Positions 25,101 through 38,500 are shown, numbered from the stretch's first letter. The stretch: DNA of 64,000 nucleotides from Entonaema liquescens (GCA_902805475.1 CADCSX010000009.1:1860001-1924000); one strand, 5' to 3'. A program made the numbers and translations. The notes: generated by a model not told the origin, from the letters alone.

Positions 25101-27137
25101 GTTGATCGAAGGTAAGGCTGTGTTAATAGCTATTCCCGTGCCATTTTTAAGCACCATTTGCACGAGAGTATGAGCAGGTCCGCGAGACAAAGAACGATAT
25201 AATTGTGACTCGCCAAAATGCTCTTTTTCGCGAAAGATAGATGAAGGCAGGATACTGAGAAGGATTTTCTGCTCTGGGACCACATGGCTAGCTTTATCCC
25301 TAATAACTTTCATGATGTCAGAGTCATCTTTCCCAGTACTAACAAGATCATTACGGAGGCCTAGAGCAGCGGATGCTGTATAAGTTTGGAATCCACCAAG
25401 GCAATCTTGGAAGTTCCCTTGGTAATGAGCTCCCAGACGACTGGGCACTGATAGAAAATCATCACTTAATACGTCATCAAAAAGATGGGCTGTACCAAGA
25501 GACCATCTTGAATGTATTAATCCTGTGCCCAGGTGAGAAGAAAGCTCACGCGGGGTTCCTAAAAATGCCTGGACAGGCATGGCTTTGTTACTTGAAGAAG
25601 TAAACGATGCAAAACTCTCCGTGCTGCCGTTCGATAACGGCGGCTGAGCAGGGTAAGAGGCTCGGATCTGTTCAACGAATTCACCATTCACATATAAGGA
25701 AGCCCTACTGGGTGTCATAGTTTTAGGTCGTCGGTGGGCCACCGCGATATGATACCATATCCCTTGTTTGAATGTAAAGGTTCTGAACCTAACACTCGGC
25801 CGCTGTGAAGTAACTGAAGTTTGTAAAATGAAGTTTTGGGTATCTTTTCGAGGTATGCGAGAACAAAACAAGTTTGGGTTGAGTCAAAGGCGCCAAAAAT
25901 TGTGGTATGTGATTTTGGATCAAACTGATCGATCCGCACCCATGCAGTAAATGTATATCCAGCAGATGACTGAGGGAAATGGACGACCTAAACTTGGCAA
26001 TTCAATAGATGAATGACCATTTTGGGTCAAGTCGAATTGTATGTATGGAGGGCCACCATATTTTCGCATTACCTCTAAGCAGAAGTCTGACGAGTCTAGA
26101 GAGGGATTGAGCAAAAGCTCTTGTGCGTCCACTAGCCGATTCACACCAAAAGGCATCAAAGATCGACAGATGGACAGAACCGTATCCCTCTCGGCGTCGT
26201 TAAGAGGGGAATTCCCGTCGAAAGCAAATCGTAAGAATCGGGACAAAACGCCTGTTTCATGAACTAGACACATATTGATGTTGGAAACATGCGAAATGGA
26301 GGATAAGACCTTAAGTACCAGCAAGGATGCCGTATTTTCTGGAGCTTCCTTATTGCGTGGTAGAGATTCCCAAAAGTCCACAATAGTACGGACGACCTCG
26401 GGGTTTTGCAAAGTTGACTTGGGACCGATGGTCTTCTTGATCGCCGCTTCGATCGATGCTATATGGTCATCTAGGCGAGCCACATCGTGGTCCTCACCCT
26501 TTGCACCATTTTCTCCAGTGTTAGGCTCATCCGGTGCCACCAGAACCCAGGGCGCAGCATCGTCTAACGTAGCGGAGCAGCATAGTTGGTCCAGCGCGGC
26601 GTCATTCACTGCCAAAGAGAAGAGCTTTCCAAACAGCTGACAGCTTGTCCATAAGTCCGAATCGCTACCCCCAAGGCCTATACTCGCTATAATTTGTTCT
26701 AAGGCATCCCAACCACCACCTTCAACTCGCGTACGGAAGTACCGTCGGTTACCAGGATGCGCACGGAAGGCAGCAGCAAGAGCACCAAATACGGCATTGA
26801 GGAGACGAAAGAAACTTCTCTTCTCATCATTGTCTCGGGTTTGAAGGTTGTAGAAGCCGGAGAAGGACCGTAATACGTCGAGGAGGTGGTGAAAGCCACG
26901 AAGATGTCTAAAATCGTCTTGGACAGAACTAGGTGGGGCAGTTGCAGATAGATGTTGTTGAACTTGACGTATTTGGGATAGTAACGGCTCGAATTTCGGG
27001 TATCCGTTGCCCACGGAGGCAGAGAGAGTAGATGATACGGAATCGAAGAGAGCTTGGAGGACTTCGGTAGCTTTAGAGGTGGCTAGCGGTGTTGACGCGG
27101 AGGTGGACGATCGATAACGACCCGGCCGTGTGGACAT
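19121..27137 (-). CDS. Giant BEACH-WD40 protein (Bph1/neurobeachin-like)
   Basis: Exons 27137..24536, 24475..23570, 23522..19225 and 19153..19121 give about 2612 residues. Visible in order: a helical armadillo-like N-terminal region; a concanavalin-like lectin domain around residues 390-600 (GYTFTAWVRID, TTIFGAFD, ASLYVNGEFVEQI); a long helical repeat region; a PH-BEACH module near residue 1850 (GLEAFEGILLVGKNALYLMD); a BEACH domain around 1985-2290 with the hallmark RRWQRGEISNFHYLMLINTMAGRTFNDL and QYPVFPWVLADY; then WD40 repeats to the end (LITAGEDCVVSVF, TVSGDGHAFLWDM). Such proteins act in vesicle trafficking and vacuolar sorting. The last exon is only 33 bases and gives the conserved Tyr-Glu-Trp tail. 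Two frame breaks, in CCC (25974-25976, one base too many) and AAAA (25845-25848, one too few), fall inside the lectin domain and cancel in length. Confidence 0.9.
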
Positions 27138-27625
27138 GATAACGGTGACAAACGACTAAAGTTCGGTGGAGAATGACGGTCATTTCTTTCTTCATATTAT
27201 AAAAGTTGATCTTGTTACTGCTAGTACCCTATTGGGGTCTAGACTGTCGTTCACACCAGAGAGCATCGAAGAATTAGAGGACCAACTGTCGCGCGTCGAG
27301 GTTTGGGAATTGAGAATTGGGAATAGGCAATGCGGCGGGTTTTGGCTTAGTGTAAGATTTTAGGAGGTTCTACTTGATCAATGCCGGCGTTGCAGGAAGG
27401 ATTTGGGATGGCTTTGATAAACCCCCCAAAGATCTGCGTTAATGGGTGAGGTTTAATTGTTCTATGAATTAAAAGCTCTACAGCTAAATTCAATGTCAGT
27501 AAGTTGTTCCTTTGAAGGTTGCTAGGCTAGGCTGTCAGCCTCAACTACCTAAACATCTAGGTACCTCATTCAGGAAGTAGGGAGCCTTATTAGTTGTTCA
27601 GATATACCTGAAGTTAGGTACAGTA
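27138..27625. other. BEACH gene promoter region
   Basis: Upstream DNA of the BEACH gene running up to the inverted-repeat element. It contains a CTAGGTACCT copy near 27558. No gene seen. Confidence 0.4.
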
Positions 27626-27974
27626 CACCCCCTGAAATAATGTTAGTTTCTTGTCCGTGCGTCTACAAAAGAAAAGCCATGTGACGTATAGATCAAGCTA
27701 GTAAGATGTATACGTTACAAAAAGTAACTTATCGTACGTCAAAAAAACATATCATAAACATACTATAAGGTACTGCACAGGCATTTTTTGCTGTAGGAGT
27801 ACTTAAGGGAAACTAGAAAAAATATAACGTAAGATTGGTCTAAATCATAGTCAAGTATCGTAACAAGTAAGAATTCCTTTTAAGCCTCTTTTCAAGCCTC
27901 CAATTCCGCAAACACCCCTCCCCGCTTTTGGCAAGCCACACCACCTCAAGCCCCAAATTCAACGTCATTTAACC

Positions 27975-28009
<35 letters not shown>

Positions 28010-28251
28010 CCGTATTTTCGACTATTTTATTAAATATAAAATTTCGAAAATTTCGATAAATGTAACTATGTACTGTCACGTGACGTGGTAAGATAATATT
28101 ATTTGATAAATTTAATAAGTTTGATAAGAATTATTGTGGCTGAATCTATTAGCCGGGGTTTTACCGGACCAATCGCACCTTGGGGTGTAGTCCTAAAACA
28201 CCCTTGTTACGTACTGACAAGTGGGTCGCGCTAACATTATTTCAGGGGGTG
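27626..28251. mobile_element. Non-autonomous DNA transposon/MITE with 21-bp terminal inverted repeats
   Basis: The left end (27626..27646, starting CACCCCCTGAAATAATG) and the right end (28231..28251) are perfect inverted copies over 21 bases, enclosing 626 bases. A few bases outside also agree (GTAC on both sides). The inside is AT-rich, has a 26-base A run (27984-28009), a GTTAC-AAAAA-GTAAC hairpin (27714-27728) and the palindrome GTCACGTGAC (28075-28084), but no transposase frame. No clear target-site duplication is visible: TA precedes the left end and GA follows the right end. It lies between two genes on the same strand. Confidence 0.7.
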
Positions 28252-28533
28252 GAGTGTACGTCGAAGATGTAGTGCGTGCATGTGTGTGTCAGTATGTGTG
28301 GCGCTTGTACCTACCATTGATGGAGCTCTTAGCGTCAAACCTGAAGGCTGACATAAGGCGAACAAAGGTACCTGTGTATCTGGGTACCTGCTACCTATCA
28401 TAAACCGGACAGGCCTAGAACACTGACGTGAGCAACAAAACAGCTACCTAACATCTACCTAACCTCTGAATCATAAATTAGTCGTTGATACAAGCAACCA
28501 TTTTGGTACCGATATATTCTTATTTGAGTAAAA

Positions 28534-29530
28534 CTAGAATCCCAATGAGCCGACGATGAATTCCCAAGCTACTTGATAATTTCTATCTGCTGGCTTCATG
28601 ATCTTCAATAACCAAGCTATATCCCGACCCCCTTCCCAAAATGCCTCGCATCTTGATTCCGCCTTGAGCCATTCCCAATCACCTGGGTACCATCCAGATT
28701 GATGCCAGTCAATAATGGCGGCGACACGAGGTGGAGAGTCACCATCTCTCGGAAAGACGAGTATGTTACTCCTATCTAGATCGCCGTGGGTAAATACTAT
28801 CGGTCTATCGTCCGTCAAGCCGGCCAGCTCGGGAAAATCTCGCCGCGGGTTCCATTCTGGGTGCAGACGACAGGAATACCTCGCAAAGAAATCATGGAAT
28901 TGCGTCATGCTTTCGAATGGACCGGCCTGCGGGTCACCCGCGTTACTGAAGATGATATCGCCTACTCCTTGACGTCCGATATGACCTTAGGCTGTCAGTA
29001 TTCTAGGCAGTTTCCTATAGGCACTTAATCTTACCGATATAGTATGGTTCCGTCTCCTGGCGGAGGCTGCGCCATGCTTCCACAAGCGTACGGAGCTCCT
29101 CGCAGATTATGTTCTGATCTTCTTGACTAAGTGACGACCACGCGTCTTCTAACGTATCGGCATTGATAAGCTCCATATAGATGAATGTCTCCCCGTTATC
29201 ACGACACCACCCGTATAACTCTGGCGTCGGAACTTCATCTTTCATGTATTTGTTGAAGTACCAAAGACACTGCGCTTCTGCTATCGTGATCTCTGAACCG
29301 TATTTGACTACAAGTCCTAGTTCTTCGAACGGGATCGGCGGAGGCCTTGATGACCGCGCGCGAAAGTCATTGACTTTAATATCCTCTTTCCGAATCTCTT
29401 CAGGGGATGGAAGCTCACGTCCACTTTCTTTGAAAAAAGAAGAATCTCGAAATACCATATTTTCTGCGTTGGGTAATTCTGCAACCCGCACCACCGTGGA
29501 CACTAGGTCAGCGGAATTTCCGGTGGCCAT
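28534..29530 (-). CDS. APH-family phosphotransferase (aminoglycoside/choline kinase-like)
   Basis: Exons 29530..29035 and 28985..28534 give 315 residues. The kinase-like fold is shown by the N-lobe ELGLVVKYGSEITIAEAQCLWYF, the hinge ETFIYMELINADTLEDAW, the catalytic loop FTHGDLDRSNILV and the metal-binding AAIIDWHQSGWYPGDWEW. This is the large fungal APH (phosphotransferase) family, usually of unknown substrate; the catalytic Asp and the downstream Asp are intact, so activity is possible. The 49-base intron has GTAAGA at the donor and ends in AAG, after a CTGAC branch site; the more usual CAG five bases earlier would bring in a stop. The final 5-10 residues are GSLGF. Confidence 0.82.
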
Positions 29531-29563
29531 GTCTGAGAGAGTCGAGTAAGTGTTCAGAACTAA

Positions 29564-30456
29564 TTAGTACTGATAACTTCTCATTTCCGATAGAATCATT
29601 TTAATACTGGTAGGCAGTTTGTCTAGCAGTGACTTTGGTCCTCGGTGCAGTTCTATCCATGAGAAGCCCTCCCTTGGGTTGGCTGAAGAGTCCACAGCCA
29701 CACTTCTTTGCCACAAACTAGTATACATACCTGACATTGATGTTGGTTCGGCTAGGAAGACTATACCGTATGTGGGAGCTTCTAGCTTTATCAATGCCTT
29801 GGTAACTTGTTTACTATTAGGATCGGATTTTCCCCTTCATGTCTTTCGTCTAATGGCAATAGGATTCCTACATCGACTAAATATGAAGTAGCTTTTCTAA
29901 TCCACCACTGGCAATCCTTAACTTCTGACCTCTTAGAAGGCGTTCCAGAGGTTCTACCGACATCTCTGTTTACTCTGTTGAGGCTGGGTCCCGGTACTAG
30001 CACCTCCCTACAGGCTTCATCGAATGCATTGAAAGCAACATTCTCTACGTTCCACTGATCCTCTTCGCTCGAGGTAGCGGTTCCGTTCTTGTTTGCTTGG
30101 CTTAAGTGTGTCTCCGAGACCAACCCGATAGGGAAGGCATTGGGGTTCCTATCGTCCTCGCAAACATCATAGTTGCGGATATATTCATAATGAAACCCGT
30201 TCATACGGTCGCCCGTTACATGAACGCGGTCGCCAATGTTTAGTTGCTGGTTGCCGGTGTTGATGTAAGGTAGCCAGAAAGACCAATGCGCAGCGAATAA
30301 ACGAGAAGGATATACCAGCACGTAAATAGTTCTGTCCATGGCGTTTGACAGGCGTATGTAATAGGGTGGGTGGTTGAGAGAATCTAAAGGGGATAATAAT
30401 TGGGTATGCTTAACCACGACTTGGTTATGTATGGGAGGAACGGTAGTACCAGCCAT
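29564..30456 (-). CDS. Hypothetical protein with one frame break
   Basis: An ATG frame of 221 codons starts at 30456 (YYIRLSNAMDRTIYVLVYPSR, LNIGDRVHVTGDRMNGFHYEYIRNYD, then CQWWIRKATSYLVDVGILLP). It ends soon after 29840, but another frame continues without gap to a stop at 29564 with a plausible sequence (TKALIKLEAPTYGIVFLAEP). The switch falls at a run of G and A (plus-strand TTTT at 29828-29831 and CCCC at 29833-29836); one missing base there would give 297 residues, and the length is then divisible by three. It looks globular and mixed in composition, with no signal peptide or membrane helix. No family is recognised and no function is proposed. It ends only 34 bases upstream of the APH-like gene on the same strand. 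Confidence 0.5.
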
Positions 30457-33030
30457 GTATAATTCTCATTGGTCGAGACTTGACAGCTACATGCCCCAAT
30501 ATCCCAACCTCTTCAAACTATTGCCACATATCTAGCCTCACTTTGATGATTATAGACTTTACTGCTGAAATGAAGAAGCCTAATTTTAAAAGATTATTGT
30601 GCATCATGAATGTACAACTATTCGATCGTACATCTCTAGGCAGTCTTGAATCATTTTACATCTCACAAGTTACATGAGATACAGAACTAAAAATCTAATA
30701 CCCGAGAATCGCTTTGGCACCTAAGGTCTAGCTTAACTATGGGTCAGAAACTTATTTGAGTTGACTTTAAAAGGTAGTTAACTAACTATAGCAAACTAAT
30801 AACTAGGTGGAAATAGTTACATAAGTTTCAAAAATAAAAGCTGCCAAAATCCGATTCTCGGCATCTCCTTAGTGGCGTAGCTTAAGGAAGAATTACCTTA
30901 GCTTTATCAAGCGCGGCTATGATAAGAATATGTATAAGTATCTACGGTTATCTTAGCTAAGACAACTTTCTTTATTGTCATATCTAAACGATAAAGACAT
31001 ATTTACAAGTTAAGTTGGGTAGTTTGACGAACTCTGTGTTATGGCTTTTTAGCATGTAGGAAACTCTACCTAGTGTCTAGTGTTGCTGTAAGTTACGTTG
31101 GAAATATCAAATTTATAATAATACTGTAGACATCCGCACGCAGGTCACGGACGGCTATTTACATGTTGCACTGTGCTATGCTAACTGTATATCATTTACG
31201 GGTACTTACTTAACCATACCGAACTTTTCAGTAACTACCTAGGTATTATCTCCCGACGAATAATTGGTAATACGATGAGAACGATAACAAGTCAAGTGAG
31301 CACGGATGATGGAGGGAACAGATAGTCGGTATGAGTGTAACTTGGGTCATCTTCAACGACTTCGGTGGGGGTTAGTGTTACCCATCTGGCCCATCCGGGG
31401 AACACTTTGTGGATAAGGTTTCACATGTAAGAAGTTTGGAATATCCTCCTAATGCAACATATCCTAATTTCTGATAATGCGGTCTACAATTCAATAGTGT
31501 AAAATACAGCTTCGGTATGATGTATGATGTATGGTCTTTAATGCTCCAGTTTCTAGAAAGGGGGAAATGGTTGTTGAGTAGAGCAGGAGAGCACGTGTCA
31601 TTACGCCAAGCTATTGTTTTGAGTCAAGTACACGCAGCTGATCTTAGGGGTGGCAGGGTGGTTGCCGGGTGGTAAATTGAAGGCTGCAGGGCTTGTGGGT
31701 TGAGTGGTCAATAGAGCTCGGATACTGAAAGTAGAGTCCAAGCCAATCAATCTCGTACCTTACAACCCCTAGCTCGATTGTGTCATACCATCGTTATCTG
31801 AGGTGAATCTTACGAGCTTAGTCCCCAAGTTCCTAAGTTTAGGTACCGGATTTGTAACAGGTGTAGGTACCTAAACTAAACTAAAACTATTACAAATGAG
31901 ATGTGTTCCAGGAGTTCGTTGTAGAATAGATCGTTTGTTTCAACAGCCAAAGAACATGATGAATTGATGGATTAAATCTGGTATCGCGTCCTCGTGAGCC
32001 TTTGTATTGGTGGCAAAGCTATAGCACTTCCGCACTTTCAGGGTCCAAAAGCTGCATAACGTAGGACATCCACGTATGCATGCTGATACCTACACTGCTA
32101 CATCTATCTTAAGCCGGGTCGATAAGATAGGGGAGAGAAGGTGGTCATCCCTTATCACTGACCAATTGCCACCGAAACTCTCAACAGATCCAATTTATCT
32201 AAACCTGTTTAGGTACTCATCGGCAACCGCGTGAGCCGGAACCGATTGGGATGGACCCGCTCCATTGCTGAATTGTACATACCTAGGGTAGGTACGACTT
32301 AGTTCCGATTCCGGTAGTTATCTATTTTCCCTATGGCTGTCGTAGACTGGAAATATTACCAATAAAATAACGGTAAAGAAGATTCACTTGCATCATGAGC
32401 AAGTCGGAACACAGCATTGAGGTAGGTAGATAGGGGAAACACAAACACCCGGTAGATGACGATTGAAGGATTGCTGTCCTCCAAGGTATCCTCCAAGGTA
32501 CGATGTACCCAAGACTCGGGGATTTCCACCAACAAGGGGGTCTAAGCCTATTAGGGTTAGCGCTAAAGGTCAGCCTGCGCCGCTAGCCCCAGTGCGAGCT
32601 AGCATTACCGCTCTTATCTGGTTGGCCCGACGGCTGTGTGCGTCACCTGGACCACTACAAGCTGGGGAAGGCAGCCATAGTGTAGGTTACTACACGGTCG
32701 CAGGGTCGGTACCTTGTCACCGTACTATGTAAGCTCGTGCGTGCTTTGGCTTGTGGCAGCCACCTTTTATCTCTCCCGCTTTCGCTCAACAAGAGCTTCC
32801 TTCTTCTCTTCTTCCTTTTCCTCCATCTCCTAATCATCCCATCTTCCCATCACTCAACACAAAGCGTCTCATCTTTGTGTGAATAACTACACCTACCCGG
32901 GCACCATTAGCTTGGACTCTCGGATTTCCTCGTATTCCTTACCTTTAAAAGTCGCAGGCAGACTTATCATTTACTGGTGCATTGTTATCGGTTCGCAAAT
33001 ATCCATCAATCCCATCAACAAATCATCAAT
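30457..33030. other. 2.6-kb gene-free stretch
   Basis: AT-rich DNA with frequent stops in all frames and several GGTACC motifs (31841, 31866, 32288). The last 270 bases are strongly pyrimidine-rich on the plus strand (CTTCCTTCTTCTCTTC around 32790-32830) and are the likely core promoter and leader of the protease gene. A 90-codon frame at 32463 has no family features and is not called. Confidence 0.45.
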
Positions 33031-34681
33031 ATGAGAGGCTTCATCGCCCTCTCTCTTGCCTGCGCTGCGGCTGCAGCGCCCTCGTTCAGCTACGAGACCA
33101 TCCACGATGGAGCAGCTCCCATCCTGTCATCTGCCACCTCTGAGGAGGTCCCCAACTCATACATCATCAAATTCAAGAGCCACGTATCCGAAGCATCAGC
33201 TGCTGATCACCACTCGTGGGTTCAGAAGGTTCATGGTGACCGCGAAGATGAGCGATTAGAGCTCCGCAAGCGTGGTCAAATCCCGCTTGTCGGCGACGTT
33301 GTTGACAACTTCAAGGGTTTGAAGCATACTTTGAAGATCGGATCCGAGTTCCTTGGATACTCTGGTCACTTCGATGACTCAACCATCGAAGAGGTCCGAA
33401 GACATCCTGATGTAAGTATCAATCTAGCATTGCAATACATGAGTCATTCGGAGCGGTTAGACTAACTTCGATACTACAGGTCGAGTTCATCGAGAAAGAT
33501 TCCGTCGTCTACGCTCTTGCCGACGAAGAGCCGGACCTAGAGAAGAACGCGCCATGGGGTTTGGCACGTATCTCTCACCGTAAAACACTCTCTTTCGGCA
33601 CATACAACAAGTACCTCTACGCCGCTGATGGTGGCGAGGGTGTTGACGTTTACGTTATTGACACTGGTATCAACACTGAACATGTCGACTTCGAAGGTCG
33701 TGCCTCTTGGGGCAAGACTATTCCCGCCGGCGACGAAGATGTCGACGGCAATGGTCACGGTACTCACTGTTCCGGTACTGTTGCTGGTAAGAAGTACGGT
33801 GTCGCCAAGAAGGCTAGTGTACATGCCGTGAAGGTCCTCCGATCTAACGGATCCGGTACCATGTCCGACGTCATGAAGGGTGTCGAGTGGGCTGCTGAAG
33901 CGCACTTGGAGCAAGTTGCCAAGGCTAAGAAGGGCTCTCGCAAGGGCTTCAAGGGATCTACCGCTAACATGTCCCTGGGTGGAGGCAAATCTCCTTCCTT
34001 GGACCAGGCTGTAAATGCCGCTGTTTCCGCTGGTCTCCACTTCGCCGTCGCTGCCGGCAATGACAACGCCGACGCTTGCAAGTACTCTCCCGCTGCTGCT
34101 GACAAGGCCGTCACCGTTGGTGCCAGTGCTCTCGATGACAGCCGTGCGTACTTCTCCAACTGGGGCAAGTGTGTTGACATCTTCGGACCCGGTCTCAGCA
34201 TTCAGTCGACTTGGATTGGTAGCAAGACTGCTATCAACACAATCTCTGGTACTTCTATGGCCTCGCCTCACATCGCTGGTCTGCTCGCCTACTTCCTCTC
34301 TCTCCAGCCTAGCAAGGAGTCCGAGTACGGTCTAGCCGAGATTACTCCTGAGAAGCTGAAGTCCAACATTGTCAGCATCGCCACTAAGGGTGCTCTCTCT
34401 GACATTCCCAGTGACACTCCCAACCTACTTGCCTGGAACGGTGGTGGTTACTCCAACTACAGCAAGATCGTTGAGCAGGGTGGCTACGTCGTCGATACCC
34501 CGCCGACAAGACCCTCAGCATTGAGGATCTCGAGAAGGCTATCGAGCATGACTTCAACGTCGTTTCTGGTACTGTTGTCAAGGGTGTCTCTGAGCTCTCC
34601 GGAAAGGCTGGTGAGATTTCTCACAAGATCCACGAAATCGAGGAGGATCTCAAGGAGTTTTTCGAGGAGCTCCGTGTATAA
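33031..34681 (+). CDS. Subtilisin-like serine protease (vacuolar proteinase B/PepC type)
   Basis: Exons 33031..33411 and 33480..34681 give about 527 residues. Order: signal peptide (FIALSLACAAAAA), an I9-type propeptide (NSYIIKFKSHVSEASAADHHSWVQ, ending before the intron), then the S8 catalytic domain with the triad Asp188 (VIDTGINTEHVDF), His220 (GHGTHCSG) and Ser386 (SGTSMASPHIAG). The C-terminal tail ends in acidic helices (EIEEDLKEFFEEL), as in vacuolar autophagic proteases related to yeast PRB1; secreted S8 enzymes usually lack it. The frame breaks at a CCCC run (34498-34501): downstream, the conserved DKTLSIEDLEKAIEHDF continues in another frame, so one base is probably missing. Read literally, the frame would run on to 34691 with an arginine/serine-rich nonsense tail. 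Confidence 0.92.
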
Positions 34682-35529
34682 TGTAATGTAGCAATGTCTT
34701 TAACTCTTAGAGTTTGCACGTGCTGGATAATTGGGCATCTGGCAAGCATGGCATAGATCATTGAGGAGTAGTGTTTTTGGGGCATCCGGCTGATCCGCCC
34801 TATTTATATTTGTACACGCAGGAATGGTCTCTCGGTAGTATGGTTTACGTCTTATTAGGCTTGTTTCATCATGGCCGGAATAGCAAATTTGTCATTGCCA
34901 TCTACAGTCTTTTGGGTGACGCGTTGTAGTGAAGTAATGTAACGTTTCTAGTTTGTCAGTAATATTGAATATCTATTTAATGTAGTTGCTTCGTCTTGTC
35001 TTCAGGCTTTACGTGTATCTGAGTATACGGGTATCTGTATAACCCCGTGTCTAGCGGTACCAACATAGGTACGTGGGTGTGTATCCGTATCTAAACGGCA
35101 GAAGGGACAAGACACTGATATAACAGTATCTCAGATGCACTTCTATGAGCGTAGCTCCTGCGTTAAAACTGCTTCCATCATAAAGGGGAAGGTGTGTTAT
35201 ACTCACAACCCTCGAGGTCATTACCCTTCCTTTTGAGAAATTGAAAGTAAAATGGCCTTTGCTGATTCTATCATGTCGTGGTCTTCACGTATTCTCATTT
35301 TAGCACATACATTCATCGGACTTCAGTACTATCATCCCCAATCGAGATCTACCGCGTTGAAAACAGCGACTTTTGGTTAGTTAACATTTCACACGGGAGT
35401 CGTGAATCGTTCCAATTTTGTTGTTGGATTACCCAGTCTTTGGCTCTTCGCATGTAATCGCCATTAGCAGTTATTGACTCTCTCTTCTACCCCTACTATA
35501 TCCAGGTCCTTCACTCCACCTAAGCCGGT
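34682..35529. other. intergenic, no gene seen
   Basis: 3' UTR of the protease and promoter of the next gene on the same strand. AT-rich, no family-bearing open frame. Confidence 0.45.
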
Positions 35530-38500
35530 ATGCACCGTCGGAATAGCACAAAGTTTCATCATCTTGACCGTCGAAAATCGGCATCCTCTGCGAAAAGTGT
35601 ACATCTAGAGCATATACACCCCGAGACAGCTAAGCGCGATGCTCAGGCTGCTGCTTCGAAAGCATTTGCGAGGGCTAGGGCACGCTCTACTACAGATAAC
35701 GCTTTATGGCCGCCGTCACGGAACAACGATTTGACTAGGACCGCCGGCTCTGACAGTACGCCCGATAAACGTAATAATGACTCCCCATAAAGCGCCAACA
35801 GAGTGTTCGTTTTGTGCGGGAGTATACTACGTGTGGTATGCAAGGTAATGCAGTAGTCGGAAATACCATGTCGACCTCTACGACCGGTACTTCCCAAGGT
35901 AGAACTGGTAGAAACAGTATTGAACCTCGACTGGTGAGCAGTGCCTCTGCGACGGAATGGTCTCTGCAACCAAAGGTGCAGCAGGCGATTACATTAATGC
36001 ACTCCTTATAGGCGAGGAGTATTATACCCCCGAGGACGACATTGCGTCCGTCCCTTCGTCGTATCGAAAAATCCGAAAGTCTAGGTCGATGTTTACCTGC
36101 TCCGAAGCTAGTATAGCTTCCCGAGGAGAAAATCAAAGCCCATCCTCCGTGATAAGGAATCAGCTCCCATCGATGCCCGTGGGTTCCTTAAATAGGGGCC
36201 TAGGTGGAGATTTGCCTACAGCAAAACTTAAAGCACCCAAGTCTATGTCCTTCTTAAGGGGTCGTTATGACCAATCGATGCTATTTTCCAAGCGCCGTGG
36301 AAGTATTCCCATTGGGCCGTCTAGTAACGAAATCACTAAGGCTCGGAGTAATATAGAGATCCCCATCAAGTCACAACCGTCGGTGTTTTCTCGTTCAAGG
36401 TCTATTAACGCCGATAAGTCCCTCAGAAAGAGCATGAGAGATGGTAGTGATGATACTTTACCTATAAACGGGAAAGCATACAAAGATGGTAGTCTAAGGA
36501 ATCGGGCGCGGAAGGTCTCGAACGGCTTTAAGCATAAGCTGAAAAGCTTCTTTAATCTGGTTAAAGGAGATGCTGACGAAGCCGAGTTCCCCCCTCAACA
36601 AATAGAGGCCTCGAAATCTCATATCATGGACCCTGGCTCTCCGGGTTATACAGAACATGGTGGGTTCCAGTTCGAGCCTAGCAATAACGAAGCAGCTATA
36701 TCACGTGTAACTTCAGGAGTTCCGTCATTGCATGCTGTCCCATCTTACCAGCAACTTCGTTCACGGCAAGGCAGTGTCGAGAGCCTACGAAGTGAAAGAA
36801 GAGCCTCAGATGAAAGGTCTCGTGTAACAAGCTGGTCCAACTCAGAAACTAATACACTTAACACGTTCAATAGCCAGAGAAATGAATGGGACCGGCAGCG
36901 TCTATCAGTTATAAAAGAAAATGGGATGCATGTCTCTTCATCATCAGCAAGACCCAGTATCAATATCTATAGCACCAGTACAGACACCAGTGTTCGGTCT
37001 TTTCAACCACCGTTACCGCCACGACCGATCACTGTTGACAGTCAGAGAATCTATTCGGCGCTTATGAAAAGGCTTAATGATACTAATAAACATTCGCACA
37101 TGATCGAGCCCCAAAGGCAAGAAAGTATTGATGACTTCATTGATACGGATTCAGTGCCTTTGAGAGGCAGCTCTCGAGACCACGACAAGCGATTATCTAT
37201 CTCACGAGCAACTATTCGTCACGTCATCCCTGATGACTTGCCAGATCCATCTTTAGCGAGAAAACCCGAAAACGACCGGATCATCGGCGGTCGAAGGCTT
37301 AACGCACAACTGGATATATCTCCATTCCACCCCGCAACAAATTAGACATAGAAAGGCAAGAGCTTTCATCACCCGCATTAACAACTAGGACGAACGAAAC
37401 CAAGGAGTTTGCCGATGGGAGTCTTCCTCTACCGCCTGTGCTACGCACCGAGAAGCCTGCATCTCCAGTCAAGACGTTGTCAACTCGTAGTTCGGCCTTC
37501 TTTGCCAGTCCTACGTGTCATCTATTCCGCACTCGAAGTCCATATAGGCGTGCACTCCAAGATACCATGAAAGCCGAATCTCAGAGTACACGGCTTAGGT
37601 CCCCGGAGTTTAACCCCTGGATGCGTTCACTGACGAGCCTACCTATCAGATGCCCAAGCACATGCGAATCTGAAGTGGATAAGAAAATGTATTATACAGA
37701 AAGTGTGTACTCTACGGCAGAGGAGTCGCCAGCAGGACCCTTAATTAACAATACACCAGCTATTACAGAAAATTTCCCAAAACATTCAACGACCCACGGA
37801 GATGCCACAATATTTGTTAACCCTCCCGTCTATCGACCTGCTCCACCGCCACCGCCGCCGCCCAAACAAAGGGACATATCTTCAGCAAGCTCTGTTGAAT
37901 GGAAAACGTGGCTATCCGCTAATGTTTCGAAGCTCGAGGGCACGCCTGGTAATGCGGATTCAAATGTGATTAAATATGCCGTACCCTCAACTCGTCCATC
38001 AGGCCATATTCGCGAAAAGGCCCAGATAAACGATGATGATGAACAACCTCCATTAGAAGTATATAAGCCAACAAGACTAGCAGATAGTACGCTCACCACA
38101 ATCGAGAATAATGCAAGAGCTTCCCCTCAAACGCCACGGAATGTTTCGAAGGGTACCTTACCAAATTGTGACTACGGGAAAGAAAACGAAGTTCCAGAAC
38201 GATCCACAATCTTGTCTAAAAGTGTATTACATACCACACCATCCTCAGCGAGCATGAGATCTACCCAGGAAGCAAAAGTATCGACAGAGCCTTCAAAGAA
38301 AGGGCTGACCGATTCCATCCGCTGGAAGTCTCTCGCACATAAGCCTTCCCTCAACATCCTTTCCGGCAATTCTACTCCAACTTCGACCATGAAATTGGTA
38401 AGAAGACAGCCAGGACTCAAGGTTCATGCTGCGTCCACACCGGGCTCAGGGCTGGGATTGGTGGCCGATAAAGATTTGGAAAAACATAGCGCTTCGACTA

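Noticed and set aside
25974..25976. A short intron as explanation for the break in the BEACH lectin domain
   Set aside because: Family sequence is continuous on both sides, and the only available gap would be under 20 bases.
28020..28060. AT-rich TTTCGAAAATTTCG tract as an origin of replication
   Set aside because: It lies within the inverted-repeat element and AT-richness alone is not evidence for an origin.
32463..32732. 90-codon plus-strand frame upstream of the protease
   Set aside because: Pro/Arg-rich chance composition in a promoter region, no family features.
33537..34271. 244-codon minus-strand frame opposite the subtilisin gene
   Set aside because: Antisense shadow; the plus strand carries the intact catalytic triad.
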